This document shows, piece after piece, positions 54,027 through 57,520 of a DNA stretch of 57,520 bases. The notes beneath the pieces are model-generated. The model saw only the letters and a program-made list of their open reading frames with translations, was not told the DNA's origin and ran no database searches. The position numbers and the translations under genes are program-made. Within the stretch, counting starts at the first letter, position 1. Each line of letters begins with the position of its first letter. The DNA is from Bacteroidota bacterium (GTDB lineage: Bacteria > Bacteroidota > Bacteroidia > Chitinophagales > UBA8649): positions 1 to 57,520 of the forward strand of contig PKDX01000043.1 of the NCBI GenBank assembly GCA_002862745.1, given 5' to 3'.

Positions 54027-57000
54027 ATGAACTCCTTCTTATCTCACGTCCGCCAAACTATATTTATCTGCTTGTGGCTAGGCTTTCTACCTTTCGTAAG
54101 TGCTCAAACTAACTTACTTACTGTTGACTTCGAAACAGAAAGCGCTGGATATACAGCAACCGGTGCATACGGTAGTGGCTTTACTGATCTATTTAATCGA
54201 ACCAATGCTTCTTTAACCCCAACGACAAATGAAAGTGGTTACTATTGGGGAGCAGAAGATATGAACTCTGGCACTCGAAGGATTGACTTAGATCAAATTG
54301 ATGTAACTGGGTTGACCTCATTCACTTTTGCCATTGACATGCTTGCACACCATTACGTGGATTGGGATGCCTCGGACGAACTGCTTATTACTTATTCCGT
54401 TGATGGCGGGGCCTATCAAAATTTAATGTGGGTTCAGATGATTCGAGACCCTAACAACTCAAGTGATGGCTCTAATGGACCAGCAGGTTTAGATATAGCT
54501 TTCGATGGTGATGGAGACTGCGGTGCAGCTACCACGTTGCCATCAATTTCAACTGGTACTGCACATGGCTGTACTGTTTCAAGCAGCGATTTTGCTACGT
54601 TTACTACAAGTGATGTTTCACTTAGCGGCAACACAACACTAGACATCAGAATTGATGCCAACAATATGACTTCTACAGACGAAGGAATGTATTTTGATAA
54701 TATAATCGTAAGCGGTGTCTCATCATCCACGGCCACGATGGACTATTACAATTTACAGTTCCCCGCTAACGGTACGATTGATATAGGTGGATCATTCACG
54801 GCTTTTGCCCAAGGGTATGAGGCAGGGGTTACGGATATAGGGAACAACCCTGGTACGGGAGTAGAGTGCTGGATCGGTTACAGCACGACAGACGCGAATT
54901 CGACGGCAGACTTTGATGGCGCAGGATGGACATGGGTGCCTGCAACATTTAACGTTCAGCAAGGAAACAATAATGAGTTCTCAGCTGAATTTGGTTCATC
55001 AATCTCAACACCAGGAACATATTACTATGTAAGTCGTTGGTCACTTGAGAATGGACCCTATACATATGGCGGATTGCAAAACGCATGGGACGGCACTACG
55101 GTGCCATCTGGTGTTTTAACGGTAAATGACGTAACGATGGATTATGCCAACCTACAGTCACCACAGAATGGTTCGATTACCGTTGGCGGAAACTTTGACG
55201 TATATGCTCAAGGCTATGAGCCAAGTGTTACGGAAGCATCTGGTGCTGGAACAGGAGTACAGTGTTGGATCGGTTACAGCACGACAGACGCGAATTCGAC
55301 GGCAGACTTTGATGGCGCAGGATGGACATGGGTGCCTGCAACATTTAACGTTCAGCAAGGAAACAATGATGAGTTTGTTGCAGAGATCGGTTCAGGTTTA
55401 ACACCGGGTAGCTACTACTATGTTAGTCGTTGGCAGCTAGGCAGTGGATCATTCACCTATGGTGGCTACAATGGCGGTGCATGGGATGGAACGGCTAATG
55501 TCTCTGGAAGTTTGACGGTAAGTTGTCCTGGACCATTTACATTTCCATTCACAGACAACTTTGATAATGAGAACTATTGTGTCACTTTAGGAGGAGAGGG
55601 TACTGATGGCACAGGAGACTACTTTGGCCGCACAGATGGCACAAATCCTTTCCCTATCAATCAGAGCTATACTAACGCATCAGGAACTTTCTTTGCAGCA
55701 CAAGATATTGACGACGGGGGATGGTCAGGTAGCGCGAACCCATCTCAGATAACTTGGTCAGGTATTGACGTAACGGGCCAGACTGATGTTCGTATTGCAG
55801 CGGATTATGCTGCAAACAGCGGAGGCCTAGATGCCACAGATTACATGACACTTGAATATTCAGTGGATGGTGGTTCGACTTGGAATACGGTACATTACTT
55901 TACGACAGATGGTTGTGGTAATTGTGTTTTCCAAGAGGATACGGATTTAAATGCAATTGGTGACGGAACAACGTTAACGACGACTTTCCAGACCTTCACA
56001 AAAGACATTGTATTGTCTTCAGCAACCTCTATGGATCTGCGCCTTACTATTGCGGCAAATAGCGGCAATGAAGCAGTAGCGGTTGACAATATCAGCGTAG
56101 ATGTTCTGCCATCGAACGAACTTCCTACGGTGAGCAATGTATCGGATGATGCGAACTGTCCAGATGCTTCTACTTCGGTTACGGTAAGCGCTGATGCTTC
56201 TGATAATGATGGAAGCATTGCTACAGCAGTTTTAAACTGGGGTACTGCTACAGGTAGCTTAGGGAATGCAGTCTCGATGACACTATCTACAGGCAGCACC
56301 TATACAGGAGCTATTCCTGCTCAAGCTGCAGGTACTACGGTTTACTATGAAGTGGTTGTTACCGATGACGGTGGAGCAACGGCTACATCTGCCGAGTCAA
56401 GCTACCTTGTGATTCCAAATACCTTCACGCTTCCATTCTTAGATAACTTTGATGCACAGAACTACTGTGTTACTCAAGGACTAGAAGCTACAGACGGTTT
56501 CTACGATTATTTCGGAAGAGTAACTGATGCGAGCATTGGAAATGGTTCAAGCGGATACTCTGGATTCACCGGTACTAACTTCTTTGCAGCACAGGATATT
56601 GATGCAGAGCCTGGTCAAAGTAATCCAGGAACGGTTCAATGGTCAGGTATTGACATTACAAGCATTTCATCGTTAGACTTCTCTGGAGATTTTGCGAGCA
56701 TTGCCTTTGGCAGTGGCGGTCCAGATGTAACGGACTCATGCTTGTTTGAATACAGCACGGATGGTGGTACTACATGGAATGATTTGATTTCCTTCCGTTC
56801 AACAGCATCTTCTAATGGTGTCTTTGCTGAAGATACGGATGGAGATGGCGTAGGTGATGGTACTTCGTTAACGTCAGCCATGCAAAACTTCCGCAAAACA
56901 ATCGCAGTAAGCGGCACTACACTCGACCTTCGAGTGACTGTGGCATCAGGTTCAGGATCTGAGGATATAGCCTTTGATGAAATTCAATTATATGAGACGC

Positions 57001-57520
57001 CAGTCTTTACTATGGACTTTGTCAATCTACAATTCCCTGCAACTGGTACGATTACAGCACCTACAACCTTTGATGTATTTGCTCAGGGGTATGAGCCAGG
57101 TGTTACAGAAGCAGCTGGAGCTGGATCTGGCGTTGAATGCTGGATTGGATACAGCACAACCGATGCTACGACAACTGCGGACTTTGCTACAGGATGGACT
57201 TGGGAGTCTGCTACGTTTAACACACAGTCAGGAAACAACGACGAGTTTACATCGGATATCGGAGTAGGCATAGTAAATGCAGGTACATATTACTACGTAA
57301 GTCGATGGAGACTTAACGGTGGTCCATTTACTTATGGTGGATACAACGGAGGCGCTTGGGACGGAACAAGTAATGTTTCTGGTGTGCTTACGGTTAACCC
57401 TGCGCCACTTCCTGATTTAATTCTTAACGAGATTCATGCTGATCCGTCCAACGCATCAGGTAATGTTGGAGATGCCAATGGCGATGGTACTGCAGTGTAC
57501 AATGAGGATGAGTTCATTGA
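54027..57520 (+). CDS. Giant modular secreted protein, N-terminal part (cut by window edge)
   Basis: Translated by hand from ATG 54027 with no stop through the window end (1164 codons). A signal peptide ends LPFVSAQ. Modules in order are: a choice-of-anchor-like A module (about 28-235); two B modules (codons about 238-365 and 371-498); a second A module (NFDNENYCVTLGG to DNISVDV); an Ig-like unit (PTVSNVSDDANCPDAS to SSYLV); a third A module (NFDAQNYCVTQG to FDEIQLYE); a third B module from codon 996; and the start of a lamin-tail-like domain (LILNEIHADPS, EDEFIE). B modules share FAQGYEPGVTEA, CWIGYSTTDA, YYYVSRW and GGYNGGAWDG. Probably a T9SS-exported surface or secreted protein; its C-terminal sorting domain is outside the window. 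Enzymatic function, if any, is not visible. Confidence 0.85.
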   Translation, partial: MNSFLSHVRQTIFICLWLGFLPFVSAQTNLLTVDFETESAGYTATGAYGSGFTDLFNRTNASLTPTTNESGYYWGAEDMNSGTRRIDLDQIDVTGLTSFTFAIDMLAHHYVDWDASDELLITYSVDGGAYQNLMWVQMIRDPNNSSDGSNGPAGLDIAFDGDGDCGAATTLPSISTGTAHGCTVSSSDFATFTTSDVSLSGNTTLDIRIDANNMTSTDEGMYFDNIIVSGVSSSTATMDYYNLQFPANGTIDIGGSFTAFAQGYEAGVTDIGNNPGTGVECWIGYSTTDANSTADFDGAGWTWVPATFNVQQGNNNEFSAEFGSSISTPGTYYYVSRWSLENGPYTYGGLQNAWDGTTVPSGVLTVNDVTMDYANLQSPQNGSITVGGNFDVYAQGYEPSVTEASGAGTGVQCWIGYSTTDANSTADFDGAGWTWVPATFNVQQGNNDEFVAEIGSGLTPGSYYYVSRWQLGSGSFTYGGYNGGAWDGTANVSGSLTVSCPGPFTFPFTDNFDNENYCVTLGGEGTDGTGDYFGRTDGTNPFPINQSYTNASGTFFAAQDIDDGGWSGSANPSQITWSGIDVTGQTDVRIAADYAANSGGLDATDYMTLEYSVDGGSTWNTVHYFTTDGCGNCVFQEDTDLNAIGDGTTLTTTFQTFTKDIVLSSATSMDLRLTIAANSGNEAVAVDNISVDVLPSNELPTVSNVSDDANCPDASTSVTVSADASDNDGSIATAVLNWGTATGSLGNAVSMTLSTGSTYTGAIPAQAAGTTVYYEVVVTDDGGATATSAESSYLVIPNTFTLPFLDNFDAQNYCVTQGLEATDGFYDYFGRVTDASIGNGSSGYSGFTGTNFFAAQDIDAEPGQSNPGTVQWSGIDITSISSLDFSGDFASIAFGSGGPDVTDSCLFEYSTDGGTTWNDLISFRSTASSNGVFAEDTDGDGVGDGTSLTSAMQNFRKTIAVSGTTLDLRVTVASGSGSEDIAFDEIQLYETPVFTMDFVNLQFPATGTITAPTTFDVFAQGYEPGVTEAAGAGSGVECWIGYSTTDATTTADFATGWTWESATFNTQSGNNDEFTSDIGVGIVNAGTYYYVSRWRLNGGPFTYGGYNGGAWDGTSNVSGVLTVNPAPLPDLILNEIHADPSNASGNVGDANGDGTAVYNEDEFI
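54870..54971 (+). repeat. 102-bp perfect direct repeat, copy 1
   Basis: Identical base for base to 55266-55367, inside the first B module of the giant secreted protein. Flanking parts of the two modules differ. Confidence 0.95.
55266..55367 (+). repeat. 102-bp perfect direct repeat, copy 2
   Basis: Identical to 54870-54971, at an offset of 396 bp, in the second B module. The third B module (from 57012) is diverged over the same stretch. Confidence 0.95.

Noticed and set aside
55895-56299. 134-codon open frame on minus inside the giant secreted protein
   Set aside because: Shadow of the repeat-rich coding strand; Val/Ser-rich with no motif, and the plus-strand frame is continuous.
54738-57395. 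Repeated modules considered as a CRISPR-like or transposon repeat array
   Set aside because: The repeats are in frame, about 400 bp long and encode conserved protein modules; there are no short spaced repeats or terminal inverted repeats.

Overview
The window is a compact chromosomal segment from a member of the Bacteroidota, probably a marine Flavobacteriales-type bacterium. Four things point there: several promoters with the Bacteroidota -33/-7 pattern (TTTG, about 20 nt, TAnnTTTG); a type IX secretion (T9SS) adhesin operon with a gliding-motility C-terminal domain followed by PorP/SprF; a 633-residue PurF-like protein; and the bacterial ligase/exonuclease pair. Genes are packed tightly. 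Convergent pairs end 0-9 bp apart or overlap, and no gene-free stretch exceeds about 270 bp. I see no rRNA, insertion sequence, phage module or CRISPR array. Species-level placement is inference.

Layout: 1-1953 is the start of a large secreted protein cut by the window edge. 2020-9079 is a central-carbon block: fumarase and enoyl-CoA hydratase on minus, a short MutA and N-terminally trimmed MutB on plus, a YdfG-like SDR on minus, and the mutase chaperone MeaB on plus. Together these fit propionyl-CoA/succinyl-CoA interconversion feeding the TCA cycle. 9082-14704 is a peptide-type ABC importer (lipoprotein binding protein and two permeases, no ATPases). Both permeases carry very large insertions. 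14753-20754 holds a TIGR01777 SDR, a helicase-nuclease with a predicted Fe-S cluster, and HtpG.

20848-29900 is mixed housekeeping: an OmpA-family porin, a flavin reductase, a PurF-like amidotransferase, an Nfu-type Fe-S carrier, a class III CoA-transferase, a cysteine-cluster protein and an ABC-F ATPase. 29902-36694 is a minus-strand surface module: a ten-repeat adhesin with a gliding-motility C-terminal domain, then PorP/SprF, then a PorE-like propeller lipid/envelope protein without an OmpA domain, then a small basic protein behind a perfect inverted repeat. 36787-42967 holds a DoxX-acyltransferase fusion, an M28 peptidase lipoprotein, CysS, a TMTC-like glycosyltransferase and a small membrane protein.

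42964-45641 is a DNA ligase plus exonuclease pair, followed by tRNA-Phe. 45911-53815 runs on plus: TrkA-TrkH potassium uptake, a LysM glucosaminidase, Hpt, Adk, ObgE and an EamA transporter. A 56-codon minus-strand gene is tucked between Hpt and Adk. 54027 to the end is a second giant secreted protein built from repeated modules, with a 102-bp perfect internal repeat, again cut by the window edge.

I did not find a clearly new defence or biosynthetic system. The most unusual items are the expanded OppB/OppC permeases, the reduced MutA/altered MutB pair, the DoxX-PlsC fusion, the dyad controlling the adhesin/fusion intergenic region, and a set of promoters placed so close to start codons that transcripts should be leaderless.
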